Below, in pieces: positions 8,699 to 17,456 of a DNA stretch of 64,000 nt (its first letter is position 1; every line of letters starts with the position of its first letter). The stretch is taken from the NCBI RefSeq assembly GCF_001418105.1, contig NZ_LIQI01000012.1:124001-188000 (forward strand), given 5' to 3'. The translations under genes and the position numbers were made by a program. The stretch comes from Lacinutrix himadriensis (GTDB taxonomy: Bacteria; Bacteroidota; Bacteroidia; Flavobacteriales; Flavobacteriaceae). The notes beneath the pieces were generated by a model. That model did no database searches, had not been told where the DNA came from, and saw nothing but the letters and a program-made list of their open reading frames with translations.

Positions 8699-9610
8699 TT
8701 ATAGTAAAACGAGTTTGTTTAAAAGCAAATCTACATCTATTAGTAAAATGCTAAATACACCGGATACTATGATAAATTTTAAAATATTATGAAGTATTAA
8801 AAATTGTGTTTTAGAAGTAGATTTCCAGAGTAGCATTAAAAACACAATGAGTAACGCTATGCTTAGGTAAAAGAAATAATCCATCTTACCAATGTGATAC
8901 TTGTTTATTAATAAATAAGCAGGAACAAGTGTTAATGCGCTTAAAATAGTAAGCATTACTTTGGATGCTTTTACGCCGTAAATAATTGGTATGGTTTTAT
9001 AATTAAGTGCTAAATCTCCTTTTATATTTTCTAAATCTTTTACTAATTCTCGCATAGAAACAATTAAAAACAGAAATGCTGCATGTACAAAAATGACGTG
9101 TTCAAAATTTTTATAGTACATAAAAATGGCAAAAAACGGTGTGATAGTCAGTATTGCAGAAGTAAGATTACCAATAATAGGTAGCTTTTTAAGTTTATGG
9201 GAATAAAACCAAATAGCGAAAATATACAATGAAAAGAATACAACCGCTTTAAACGAAACGGCACTTGCCATGATTACCGCAAGAAAGTTAAGCACAAAAT
9301 ACAAAGACAACTTGGTGTTTTGACTCACCAATTTATCTAACATCGATTTTTGCGGTCTGTTTATTAAGTCCTTTTCTGAATCGTAAAAATTATTAATAAT
9401 ATAACCTCCTGCAATGGTTGCTGCAGAAGCAAGAACGAGCATGAGTAAGTTTACATCGAAAACTACCTCTCTTAAGGGTTTATCATGTGCTAAAATGTAG
9501 ATAGATGCTAAGTATTGGGCGAGTACAATAATTAGAATGTTGTAGCCTCTAACCACAGAAAACATGCTAAAGAATTTTAAAAGTATGTGTTTTTGTTTTC
9601 TAGAAAGCAT
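8699..9610 (-). CDS. UbiA-family prenyltransferase (annotated in relatives as geranylgeranylglycerol-phosphate geranylgeranyltransferase)
   Basis: 303-residue integral membrane protein with about eight hydrophobic segments. The first prenyl-diphosphate Mg site is seen as NNFYDSEKDLINRPQ near residue 68, the NxxxDxxxD motif of the UbiA superfamily. The second Asp-rich loop is represented by MRELVKDLENIKGD near residue 185. It transfers an isoprenoid chain to an acceptor within the membrane. It lies 74 bp downstream of mevalonate kinase on the same strand, which supports a role downstream of isoprenoid synthesis. Whether the acceptor is glycerol phosphate, a quinone precursor or something else cannot be told from the sequence. 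Confidence 0.8.
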   Translation of the reverse strand: MLSRKQKHILLKFFSMFSVVRGYNILIIVLAQYLASIYILAHDKPLREVVFDVNLLMLVLASAATIAGGYIINNFYDSEKDLINRPQKSMLDKLVSQNTKLSLYFVLNFLAVIMASAVSFKAVVFFSLYIFAIWFYSHKLKKLPIIGNLTSAILTITPFFAIFMYYKNFEHVIFVHAAFLFLIVSMRELVKDLENIKGDLALNYKTIPIIYGVKASKVMLTILSALTLVPAYLLINKYHIGKMDYFFYLSIALLIVFLMLLWKSTSKTQFLILHNILKFIIVSGVFSILLIDVDLLLNKLVLL

Positions 9611-9684
9611 AACTTTATTTAATGAAACCCTACTAACTACACTTTAACAAGTTTGGTAGAACAATTCAAGAAGTATAGGAAATT

Positions 9685-10614
9685 TTAGAAGTTATACACC
9701 ACTTCTAACTTATACTCTTTAAGCGATTGTTTTGCTTTTTCTAAATTCTCTGTAAATCCTAAAATATAACCACCACCACCAGAACCACAAAGTTTTAAGT
9801 AGTACTCGTTAGTTTCAATTCCTTTTTTCCAAAGTTCATGAAACTGATTTGGTATCATTGGTTTAAAGTTATTTAAGACCACTTTAGATAGTTGCTTGGT
9901 ATTTTTAAAGAGTGATTTTATATCTCCTTTTAAAAAATCGTCTACACAAGCATCTGTATGTTTTATAAATTGGTCTTTTAGCATACTACGGAAACCTTCT
10001 TGCTTCATGTTTTCCATAAAAATACTAACCATTGGTGCTGTTTCACCAATAATTCCGCTATCTAATAAAAACACTGCTCCTTTTCCATTATTGGTTTGGG
10101 AAGGAATTCCTGTTGCTTCAATATTATCTTTAGAATGTATTAAAATTGGAATGCTTAAATAGCTATTTAAGGGATCTAATCCCGAAGATTTACCATGAAA
10201 AAACGATTCCATTTCAGAAAAAATAGCTTTTAACTTTAATAGCTTTTCACGTGTTAAATTTTCTAGTACTGTAATTTTATCTTGTGCATATTTATCATAA
10301 ATAGCAGCTACTAATGCGCCTGAGCTACCAACACCATATCCTTGTGGGATGGAAGAATCAAAGTACATACCAGCATTTACATCTTTTTGTAATTGTTCTA
10401 AATTAAAAACAACAATCTCTTCCTCTATTTGTTTTAAATGCGAAACGAAGTTTTTTAAACTAGCGTTAGATTTCACAGCATCGGTAGATGGATTTTCATC
10501 TGTTTTTAAGGCGCCATTATAAAAACTATAAGGAATAGATAATCCTTTAGAGTCTTTAATGATTCCGTATTCACCAAAGAGTAAAATTTTCGAGTAAAAA
10601 AGAGGTCCTTTCAT
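9685..10614 (-). CDS. GHMP kinase, probable mevalonate kinase
   Basis: 309 residues of the GHMP kinase fold: N-terminal SKILLFGEYGII, ATP-binding QGYGVGSSGALVAA (residues 91-104), and C-terminal motif 3 KLCGSGGGGYILGF. It would phosphorylate mevalonate in the cytosol. It lies on the same strand as diphosphomevalonate decarboxylase, separated by the four-helix-bundle gene (10652-10999). No separate phosphomevalonate kinase is visible in the window. Mevalonate kinase is the assignment usually made for this gene order in Flavobacteriaceae, but phosphomevalonate activity is not excluded. Confidence 0.8.
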   Translation of the reverse strand: MKGPLFYSKILLFGEYGIIKDSKGLSIPYSFYNGALKTDENPSTDAVKSNASLKNFVSHLKQIEEEIVVFNLEQLQKDVNAGMYFDSSIPQGYGVGSSGALVAAIYDKYAQDKITVLENLTREKLLKLKAIFSEMESFFHGKSSGLDPLNSYLSIPILIHSKDNIEATGIPSQTNNGKGAVFLLDSGIIGETAPMVSIFMENMKQEGFRSMLKDQFIKHTDACVDDFLKGDIKSLFKNTKQLSKVVLNNFKPMIPNQFHELWKKGIETNEYYLKLCGSGGGGYILGFTENLEKAKQSLKEYKLEVVYNF

Positions 10615-10651
10615 ATTTTTTAATGAAAAAAGTAAAATTAATAATGAAAAA

Positions 10652-10999
10652 TTATTGTTTTGATGTTTTTACGATGCTAACCAACAATTTTAATATTTCT
10701 TCCGCTTTTATTTTATATTTATTAAACGTATTATTATCAATAAATCCGGTAGCATGTAACAAATCTATCCAATAAACAGTTTCGTTTGCTTCCTTTAAAC
10801 TTATTGACATCTTATTTGTAAAATCTGGTTTGCTTTGTGCAAATTCTGCTTCTCTAACATTAGCTCCAATAGATGTGCCAGATTTCAATAATTGCCTTGA
10901 CATCACATATTCTTTTTGCTTATAAGCCAACTCCTTATAAATCATCACAATATCAACGGCAAAATTAAAGCTTTTGGTTTTAATAACATTTTCTTTCAT
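10652..10999 (-). CDS. four helix bundle protein (23S rRNA intervening-sequence protein family)
   Basis: 115 residues, all helical, matching the family by LLKSGTSIGANVREAEFAQS in the middle, then SISLKEANETVYWIDLLH and a hydrophobic KLLVSIVKTSK end. Members were first noted inside rRNA intervening sequences, but most sit alone in chromosomes, as here, and their function is unclear. This one has landed between mevalonate kinase (37 bp) and diphosphomevalonate decarboxylase (49 bp), on the same strand, in a very AT-rich frame. This looks like an insertion into an otherwise conserved pathway pair. Confidence 0.88.
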   Translation of the reverse strand: MKENVIKTKSFNFAVDIVMIYKELAYKQKEYVMSRQLLKSGTSIGANVREAEFAQSKPDFTNKMSISLKEANETVYWIDLLHATGFIDNNTFNKYKIKAEEILKLLVSIVKTSKQ

Positions 11000-11048
11000 A
11001 ATAACTAAATTTTAAAATTTTATAAATTTAATTATTAATTTTTCATTA

Positions 11049-12134
11049 TTAGTTATTCCTTAATTTTGCTCCAAAACCAATCCTATCACAAATATAGTGA
11101 CCATTTTGGCAATACGCAACTAATTCATTTTTAATAAATTCGATACAATCTGCAGCTTCCTTTTCTGGATACAACACATGCACGTTTGCTCCGGCATCTA
11201 AAGTAAAACTAATATGCAATCCTGTTTTCTTTCTAAACGCCCAAATAGCATTAATTATTTCAAGAGTATTTGGCTTCATTAAAATAAAATAAGGCATGCT
11301 TGTCATCATCATAGCGTGAAGTGTTAAGGCTTCACTTTCAATGATTTCTATAAACGTTTTTAAGTCTCCTGTTTTTAAAACGTCTATAAGCTTCGTCATA
11401 TTTTCTTCCGCTTGCGTAAAACGTTGTTGCGCAAAAGGATGATTATGCATTAAATTATGACCGACAGTACTGCTTACTTGCTTTTCGCCTTTATCTACTA
11501 AAAGAATAGTATCGTGATATTTTTTAAAATTATCATGTACTTGGTATGGGTATTTTACAGCATAAAGATTCGAGCTTCCTTCTATGTTTGCATGCTTTCC
11601 CCAAACAATAAGATCCCCTTCTATGCTTCTACAAGCACTTCCCGACCCTAATCTTGCTAAAAAAGAAGCTTTTTGATTGAAGTATTCTGGCGTAATCGCT
11701 GGATTGATTTCTTTTTCTATAGACATTAAACAAAGTGCCAAAGCGCTCATTCCGGAAGCAGAAGATGCAATTCCTGAGCTATGCGGAAAAGTATTTTCGG
11801 TTTCAATTGTAAAATGATAATTTCTTAAAAAAGGTAGATATGCTTCAATACGTTTAAAAAAGGTTTCGATTTTTGGTTTAAAATCTTGGTTCTTTTTTCC
11901 TTCAAAAATCATATCAAAAGAGAAAGAATCATCATGTTCTTTTTCCGTAAAACGTAAAGTAGTTGTTGTTTTACAAGCGTCTAATGTAAAACTAATAGAT
12001 GGGTTTTCTGGTATTTGGTTTTCTTTTTTTCCCCAATATTTAACTAAAGCAATGTTACTAGGTGAAGACCAGGTAAATTGCCCTGTATTGGGTGTTTTAT
12101 TATTTTTAGAAAATATAAACGAAGAGGCTTCCAT
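11049..12134 (-). CDS. mvaD: diphosphomevalonate decarboxylase
   Basis: 361 residues, GHMP superfamily. Seen: NIALVKYWGKKE near residue 28 (the substrate-binding YWGK motif), PHSSGIASSASGMSAL (~115-130; ATP loop), ACRSIEGDLIVWGK, and the C-terminal TLDAGANVHVLYP with the catalytic Asp of the DAGPN-type loop. It converts mevalonate diphosphate to isopentenyl diphosphate with ATP. It is the first gene of a minus-strand unit running to the UbiA-type enzyme at 8699. Promoter element at 12153-12160. Confidence 0.92.
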   Translation of the reverse strand: MEASSFIFSKNNKTPNTGQFTWSSPSNIALVKYWGKKENQIPENPSISFTLDACKTTTTLRFTEKEHDDSFSFDMIFEGKKNQDFKPKIETFFKRIEAYLPFLRNYHFTIETENTFPHSSGIASSASGMSALALCLMSIEKEINPAITPEYFNQKASFLARLGSGSACRSIEGDLIVWGKHANIEGSSNLYAVKYPYQVHDNFKKYHDTILLVDKGEKQVSSTVGHNLMHNHPFAQQRFTQAEENMTKLIDVLKTGDLKTFIEIIESEALTLHAMMMTSMPYFILMKPNTLEIINAIWAFRKKTGLHISFTLDAGANVHVLYPEKEAADCIEFIKNELVAYCQNGHYICDRIGFGAKLRNN

Positions 12135-12152
12135 GATGTGCTAATTAGTGTG

Positions 12153-12160
12153 CAAATATA
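12153..12160 (-). promoter_or_regulatory. -7 promoter element of mvaD
   Basis: Minus strand reads TATATTTG, an exact TAnnTTTG match, 19 bp upstream of the start codon, implying a very short leader. No TTG at the usual -33 spacing. Confidence 0.6.
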
Positions 12161-12280
12161 GTTTATTAGACAGCATGTAAGTATAGAATTTATTCTAAAA
12201 AACGTAAAAAATTATGTATTTCATCGTAAATACTTTTAAAAAAAGAAGCAGAATACATATTTTTTGTAGATTGAAAAACC

Positions 12281-12292
12281 GAATGACTATTC
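12281..12292. promoter_or_regulatory. operator-like dyad before the tandem TetR genes
   Basis: GAAT-GACT-ATTC inverted repeat 12 bp before the GTG start of the first TetR gene, in a position suited to autorepression. A single short site, so the assignment is tentative. Confidence 0.35.
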
Positions 12293-12304
12293 AATCAATA
12301 ATCT

Positions 12305-12868
12305 GTGTATAAAAAACAACGAATCCTTATTACAATGTTAGAACTTGTAGTAAAACAAGGCGTAAATGCCACGCCTATGTATCAAGTAGCTAAAGAATCT
12401 AATGTAGCAATAGGTACCATTTATAATTACTTTAAAGACAAAGAAGATATACTTTGCCAAATCTATAAAATGATTAGAGAAGATTTTGGCACTATTCTTA
12501 TTCTAAAAGAAGAAAACCAAAATCCGGAAGAAGTATTTAAAAAATACTGGGTCGATTTATTCCATTATTATGTTAGTAACCCCTATGCATTTCATTTTTA
12601 TGAACACATAGCTAAAGCTCCTATCATACCTTTAAAATTAATTGAAGAAACAAAAATACATTATAGACCGCATGCAGCTTTTTTCTGGAAAGGTATAAAA
12701 GAAGGTTTCCTAAAAGATATGCATATTACGTTACTAGTGCAAATAGCTTACAGTAATGTTGTTGCTGCTGTGCATTTAAAATTAAATGGTGTTTTACCTA
12801 TGACAGATATCCAAATTGAACAAGCTTCAAACGCTTCTTGGGATGCAGTAAGACAAATTAAAGAGTAA
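12305..12868 (+). CDS. TetR/AcrR-family transcriptional regulator (copy 1)
   Basis: 187 residues with a GTG start. No in-frame ATG is available because a TAA lies two codons upstream. The N-terminal helix-turn-helix reads ATPMYQVAKESNVAIGTIYNYFKDKEDI, the core DNA-binding helices of TetR proteins. Residues ~60-187 are a divergent all-helical ligand domain with conserved FHYYVSNPYAFHFYEH. It would bind DNA as a dimer and release it on binding a hydrophobic ligand. A closely related gene follows after 3 bp, so the two are cotranscribed. No transport or efflux gene adjoins, so the target is unknown. Confidence 0.88.
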   Translation: MYKKQRILITMLELVVKQGVNATPMYQVAKESNVAIGTIYNYFKDKEDILCQIYKMIREDFGTILILKEENQNPEEVFKKYWVDLFHYYVSNPYAFHFYEHIAKAPIIPLKLIEETKIHYRPHAAFFWKGIKEGFLKDMHITLLVQIAYSNVVAAVHLKLNGVLPMTDIQIEQASNASWDAVRQIKE

Positions 12869-12871
12869 CTA

Positions 12872-13450
12872 ATGAGTAAAAAACAACGTATTATACTAAC
12901 CATGTTAGAGCTTGTTGTTAAACAAGGCTACCATGCTACACCTATGTCTCAGGTTGCTAAAGAAGCCAATGTTGCTGTAGGTACCATTTATCATTATTTT
13001 GAAACTAAAGAGAAGGTTATTGAAGCTATCTTTTTGATGATTTATAAAGATTTAAGCATCGTTCTATTAACAAATGGCAACCCACGTGCTACCTATAAAA
13101 AACAATTTACCACCATGTTGTATAACATGTTCAATTATTTCACAAGCAACCCTTTAGCTTTTTATTTTATTGAATACGTTGGTGTTCCTCCAATTATACC
13201 TCCTGAAACTGTAAAACAGACAGTCCCTTTTTACACAAAAATAACGGACTTTTTCTCTAAAGGAATTACAGAAAAAAAAGTAAAAAATATGGACGAAATT
13301 CTACTTATGAAATTATGTTACGGACTTATAGCATCTGTTGTAAAACTAAAAATTAAAGAAGAGTTACCAATGCATCAAAGACAAATAGACCAATCTATTG
13401 AAGCGTGTTGGGATACTATAAAATATTCTGATAATAAATTATTTACTTAA
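12872..13450 (+). CDS. TetR/AcrR-family transcriptional regulator (copy 2)
   Basis: 192 residues, ATG start. The N-terminus KKQRIILTMLELVVKQG and the HTH (ATPMSQVAKEANVAVGTIYHYF) are nearly identical to copy 1, while the ligand domains are more diverged (NMFNYFTSNPLAFYFIEY corresponds to the copy-1 segment). It is the second gene of a tandem duplication separated by 3 bp, so the two may form heterodimers or sense different ligands while sharing one operator. The end overlaps the convergent DUF1697 gene by 12 bp. Confidence 0.88.
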   Translation: MSKKQRIILTMLELVVKQGYHATPMSQVAKEANVAVGTIYHYFETKEKVIEAIFLMIYKDLSIVLLTNGNPRATYKKQFTTMLYNMFNYFTSNPLAFYFIEYVGVPPIIPPETVKQTVPFYTKITDFFSKGITEKKVKNMDEILLMKLCYGLIASVVKLKIKEELPMHQRQIDQSIEACWDTIKYSDNKLFT

Positions 13451-13969
13451 AGATAACAGCTTCACCATGGTATTATAGTTTCTTGCTGTTGCAGCTGTTT
13501 CTAGCATACGCTCAAAATAATTGGCATTGAATTTTGATTTTCCGTAACCTGCTTCGTTATACAAATAAATACAGGCATTTGTAATTTTAAATTCTTCGGT
13601 TTTATATTCTTTTTTGGAAGCTTCTTCTATCAGCTCTTTACTTGGTGTATCTTGCAATAAGATAAAATAGCTTTTTACTTTCTTGTCTTCTTCAAAAGGG
13701 GAATTCTTAAAAATGAATTCTAACTCTTCTTTTGTTTTTACTAAAACAGGAACTTCAAATTGAAAATGAGATTCAATTACTTTATGTATTTTAGCTTCAA
13801 TAGCTTTTGTGTTTTCTTCGGAAGACTGTAAAACAACATTCCCGCTTTGTATATAGGTTTGCACATTTTGAAAACCTATTTCGGTTAACAGTTCGCGCAA
13901 TATTGCCATGGGCACTTTTTTGTGTCCTCCAACATTAATTCCTCTCAATAAAGCGACATACGTTTTCAT
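13439..13969 (-). CDS. DUF1697 domain-containing protein
   Basis: 176 residues. The DUF1697 signature opens the protein (YVALLRGINVGGHKKVPMA), followed by NVQTYIQSGNVVLQSS and a C-terminal YLYNEAGYGKSKFN segment. The fold is a small alpha/beta domain of unknown biochemical role, widespread in bacteria, with no signal peptide or membrane segment. It lies 2 bp downstream of the flavoprotein gene, so the two are probably cotranscribed, although the context does not suggest a function. Confidence 0.85.
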   Translation of the reverse strand: MKTYVALLRGINVGGHKKVPMAILRELLTEIGFQNVQTYIQSGNVVLQSSEENTKAIEAKIHKVIESHFQFEVPVLVKTKEELEFIFKNSPFEEDKKVKSYFILLQDTPSKELIEEASKKEYKTEEFKITNACIYLYNEAGYGKSKFNANYFERMLETAATARNYNTMVKLLSLSK

Positions 13970-13971
13970 TC

Positions 13972-15207
13972 TTATTTAGAAATGTGCTGGGAAGCAATAT
14001 ACGCTCCTGTCCATGCATTTTGAAAATTAAAACCTCCAGTTATCGCGTCTATATTTATGATTTCCCCTGCAAAATATAGATTTTTATGCAGTTTACTTTC
14101 AAAGGTTTTAAAGTTTACTTCTTTTAAATCTATTCCTCCAGCGGTAACAAATTCATCTTTAAAGGTACTTTTCCCATCTACGTTAAAATGCGCTTTGGTT
14201 AATTGTGCGGCAAGTGCTTCTAATTGATTTTTATTTAAATCTGCCCAACGGGTTTCTTCCGTTATTTTGGAAGCCAAAACCAATTGCTGCCATAAACGCT
14301 TTGGTAAATCAAATTGTGGTGCTTTTAAAACTGATTTTTTAGCTAGATCTAATTTTAAACCTTTTAAAGCCTCTAAGCAATCTTCCAAAGCCATTTTAAT
14401 AAAATTGATTTCAATGGTAAACTTATAATCTAATGCTGCAAGCTCTAAAGCACCAAAAGCAGAGAGTTTTAAAATAGAAGGTGCACTCATACCAACATGT
14501 GTAATGAGTAATGGTCCTTCGGAAAACAACGAGGTACCAACCACCTGTATTTCTACATTTTGAGCAACTACTCCAGGAATATCTTTGATGCGTTTATCGT
14601 TAATATTAAAGGTAAATAACGAAGGAACTGGTTGAATAATTTTATGATCTAGCGTTTCTAAAAGCTTCCACATTTTAGGGCTACTCCCTGTGGCAACCAG
14701 TATTTTTTTTGCTGAAAATTCTTCCGCTTGCGTTATAATACTCCAAGCATCACCATCTTTTAGAATCGATTTTACGGTTTGACTATATAAAACTTCCACC
14801 TGATGTTTCTTCGTTTCGTTTAAAAAACAATCTATAATGGTTTGTGAGGTATTAGACTCTGGAAACATTCTCCCATCTTCTTCAATCTTTAATGCTACAC
14901 CGCGTTCTTCAAACCAAGCAATAGTATCACCAGTCATAAATTTATGAAAAGGACCTAATAATTCTTTTTCACCTCTAGGGTAATTTAAAACCAATTCTTG
15001 AGGAATAAATTCGGCATGCGTGACATTACAGCGTCCGCCACCAGAAATTTTCACTTTTTGCAAGCCTTCTTTTCCTTTTTCTAGTATGGCTATTGTTAAT
15101 TCTGGATTTTGAACGGCTATATTAATTGCTGCAAAAAAACCTGCTGCTCCTCCTCCAATAATAATTACATCTTTTTGTTTCATGTGTTTATTTCTATTGT
15201 TTTTCAT
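13972..15207 (-). CDS. NAD(P)/FAD-dependent oxidoreductase (HI0933/BaiN-like family)
   Basis: Frame of 411 residues. The likely start is the Met at residue 9 (15183), because the Rossmann motif DVIIIGGGAAGFFAAI follows directly from there. Seen next: KISGGGRCNVTH, which is typical of the HI0933 flavoprotein family, VATGSSPKMW, a large mid insertion, and the C-terminal FAD motif LYFAGEIINIDAITGGFNFQ. It probably reduces an unsaturated substrate using NAD(P)H; the substrate is not known. The family includes the bile-acid enzyme BaiN, but there is no bile-acid context here. Confidence 0.85.
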   Translation of the reverse strand: MKNNRNKHMKQKDVIIIGGGAAGFFAAINIAVQNPELTIAILEKGKEGLQKVKISGGGRCNVTHAEFIPQELVLNYPRGEKELLGPFHKFMTGDTIAWFEERGVALKIEEDGRMFPESNTSQTIIDCFLNETKKHQVEVLYSQTVKSILKDGDAWSIITQAEEFSAKKILVATGSSPKMWKLLETLDHKIIQPVPSLFTFNINDKRIKDIPGVVAQNVEIQVVGTSLFSEGPLLITHVGMSAPSILKLSAFGALELAALDYKFTIEINFIKMALEDCLEALKGLKLDLAKKSVLKAPQFDLPKRLWQQLVLASKITEETRWADLNKNQLEALAAQLTKAHFNVDGKSTFKDEFVTAGGIDLKEVNFKTFESKLHKNLYFAGEIINIDAITGGFNFQNAWTGAYIASQHISK

Positions 15208-15322
15208 AGGTCACATGTAGCATCCATTTAATCCTTATCTTTGATTATCTGGTTTTAGTTATGGATGTTTCATAATCTTTTAAAAACCACGTAAATTTAA
15301 CATTAATAAATGAAAAACTGCT

Positions 15323-16165
15323 TTGAATAAATTCCTTATCCTAATAATCTTTTTATATGCTAGCTGTAGTTCCAAAGAATTTAAAAGTGCAATAGATCTG
15401 CCTTCCGATTTAAACGAAGTTTCTGGTACAGAAGTCGTTGTGAATTCGGATTTCATTTGGATGGTAAACGATAGTGGTAACAAACCCATTCTCTTTGGAC
15501 TTAACACAAAAGGAGAAATAAAAAAAGAATTAGAAATCGAGGCTAAAAACCATGACTGGGAAGATCTAGCAAGTGATCCTGAAGGTAATATTTATATTGG
15601 TGATTTTGGAAACAACGAAAGCAAACGCAAAAACTTAGCCATTTTAAAAGTGAGTGCTTCTAATTTACAAAGCGATGCTTCGGTAGAAATCGAGCGTATT
15701 TCTTTTAAATATCCAGATCAAGAAAAATTTCCACCAAAAAAGAAAAAAAGGTATTTTGATTGTGAAGCATTTTTCTATCACAATAACAGCTTTTATTTAT
15801 TTACTAAAAGTCGCGTAAAAGACGATTTTGGAAAAACGAGTGTCTATAAAATCCCTGCAAACCCAGGAATGCATGAAGCCCAACTTTTAGGAACATATTC
15901 TAATTGCTCCGATTTACGTTGTTGGATAACCGCTGCAGACATTAGTCCGGATGGCACAAAAATGGTTTTATTAAATCAGAAATCGGTTTTACTTTTCACA
16001 AACTTTAAAGGGAATGATTTCTTTAATGGCACGATAAAAGAATTTCCTTTTAGTTATGAATCACAAAAAGAAGGCATTTCTTTTAAAGACAATAACACCG
16101 TTTATATTACCGACGAAAAAGCACATGGCGCTGGAGGAAATCTATATGAATTTTCTTTAAATTAA
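15323..16165 (+). CDS. lipoprotein with beta-propeller-like repeats
   Basis: 280 residues starting at TTG (15323). The upstream ATG at 15310 is out of frame and soon stopped. The signal peptide ends LYASCSS, with the lipid-modified Cys at residue 15. The mature part has propeller-like strands (DFIWMVNDSGNKPILFGL, NIYIGDFGNN, FYLFTKSR, KMVLLNQKSVLLFT, NTVYITDE), resembling SdiA-regulated or phytase-like propellers. Probably anchored to the outer or inner membrane, facing the periplasm. No catalytic motif was recognised. Monocistronic by position. Confidence 0.7.
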   Translation: MNKFLILIIFLYASCSSKEFKSAIDLPSDLNEVSGTEVVVNSDFIWMVNDSGNKPILFGLNTKGEIKKELEIEAKNHDWEDLASDPEGNIYIGDFGNNESKRKNLAILKVSASNLQSDASVEIERISFKYPDQEKFPPKKKKRYFDCEAFFYHNNSFYLFTKSRVKDDFGKTSVYKIPANPGMHEAQLLGTYSNCSDLRCWITAADISPDGTKMVLLNQKSVLLFTNFKGNDFFNGTIKEFPFSYESQKEGISFKDNNTVYITDEKAHGAGGNLYEFSLN

Positions 16166-16257
16166 TACGGTAAGCATTTGTATAATTTCCGACTAAAATA
16201 ACCGTTTACTAAACATTAATTAAAGTTTAGTATTTTTACTCAAAATCACCTCTTTTT

Positions 16258-17454
16258 ATGGACCATCTTATTGCTGAAGTAGAAAAACACGTTGTTAATC
16301 TTTTAAACACAGATTTAGACCATGCTTTTGTTTATCACAATGTAACACATACACAAAACGTTGTCAAAAAGGTAACAGAATTAGCGGACTTAGCCAACTT
16401 AGATCCTAACCAAAAAAAACTACTAATAATTAGCGCTTGGTTTCATGATGTTGGTTTTACAAAAAGCATCGAAGATCACGAAACACATAGTGCTGCTATA
16501 GCTACCACATTTTTAAAAGAACAGCATTGCACTCCTGAAGACATTAAAGTTGTAAACGATTTAATTCTAGCAACCAAGATGGATTATTCTCCAAAAACGC
16601 AGCTAGAAGCATTTATTCGTGATGCAGATTGTGCGCATGTGAGCAGTAAAAAATATAGTGATGTCACGCTACTTTTAAAAAAGGAGATGGAATTAACATC
16701 TAATAAAAATCTAACAAATGCAGAATGGTTAAATGAAAATATTAATTTTTTAACCAAAAAACACACTTTTAATAGTGACTTAGCAGTTTCCCTTTGGGAA
16801 AAAGGCAAGAGTAAAAATCTTGCTAAACTACTTAAAGAACAAAGTAAATTAAAAACAGACACTGCTAAATTAAAGCAGAAAAAAGAAGAGCTTCAATTTA
16901 AAAAAGATAAAATTGAAACGCCAGAACGCGGTATAGAAACCATGTTTCGAGTAACGCTTAAAAACCATATTACTTTAAGTGATATTGCAGATACCAAAGC
17001 GAATATTTTACTATCTGTAAATGCCATTATAGTTTCTCTAGTATTGGCTAATCTTTTACCTAAACTAGACAATCCTTCAAACGGCTATCTTATTTACCCA
17101 ACCGTAATTTTTGTATTATTTACAGTTACTTCTATGATTTTGTCTGTTTTAGCTACAAGACCAAATGTAACTAGAGGAGAATTCACCAAAGAGGATGTTG
17201 CAAACAAAAAAGTAAACCTATTGTTCTTTGGTAATTTTCATAAAATGAAATTAGATGAGTTTGAATGGGCAATGGGAGAAATGATGAAAGACAAAGACTA
17301 TCTATATTCTGCCATGAAAAAAGACCTTTACTTTTTAGGTTTAGTTTTAAATAGAAAATACAAAATATTACGTGTTACGTATACCGTCTTTATGATTGGA
17401 ATTATTTCTAGTGTTATTGCTTTTGCTATTGCTTTTCAGTATGCAGGAATTTAA
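16258..17454 (+). CDS. HD phosphohydrolase fused to a Pycsar-effector-like (PycTM, DUF5706) membrane domain
   Basis: 398 residues. Residues ~20-145 are an HD domain with all metal ligands: His31, HD at 63-64, His74 or 77, Asp122. A charged coiled-coil linker (~185-225) leads to the DUF5706/PycTM domain: RVTLKNHITLSDIADTKAN (231-249), membrane segments ~250-267 and 280-299, a cytosolic loop with EFEWAMGEMMKDKDYLY, and a third membrane segment ~372-394. In Pycsar defence a PycTM effector responds to cCMP or cUMP made by a neighbouring uridylate/cytidylate cyclase. No cyclase lies in this window. The HD domain could hydrolyse the nucleotide signal. It ends 2 bp from the convergent GAF gene. Confidence 0.8.
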   Translation: MDHLIAEVEKHVVNLLNTDLDHAFVYHNVTHTQNVVKKVTELADLANLDPNQKKLLIISAWFHDVGFTKSIEDHETHSAAIATTFLKEQHCTPEDIKVVNDLILATKMDYSPKTQLEAFIRDADCAHVSSKKYSDVTLLLKKEMELTSNKNLTNAEWLNENINFLTKKHTFNSDLAVSLWEKGKSKNLAKLLKEQSKLKTDTAKLKQKKEELQFKKDKIETPERGIETMFRVTLKNHITLSDIADTKANILLSVNAIIVSLVLANLLPKLDNPSNGYLIYPTVIFVLFTVTSMILSVLATRPNVTRGEFTKEDVANKKVNLLFFGNFHKMKLDEFEWAMGEMMKDKDYLYSAMKKDLYFLGLVLNRKYKILRVTYTVFMIGIISSVIAFAIAFQYAGI

Positions 17455-17456
17455 TC

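Noticed and set aside
10652-10999. rRNA intervening sequence
   Set aside because: The family name suggests it, but no rRNA gene is present and the gene lies between two metabolic genes.
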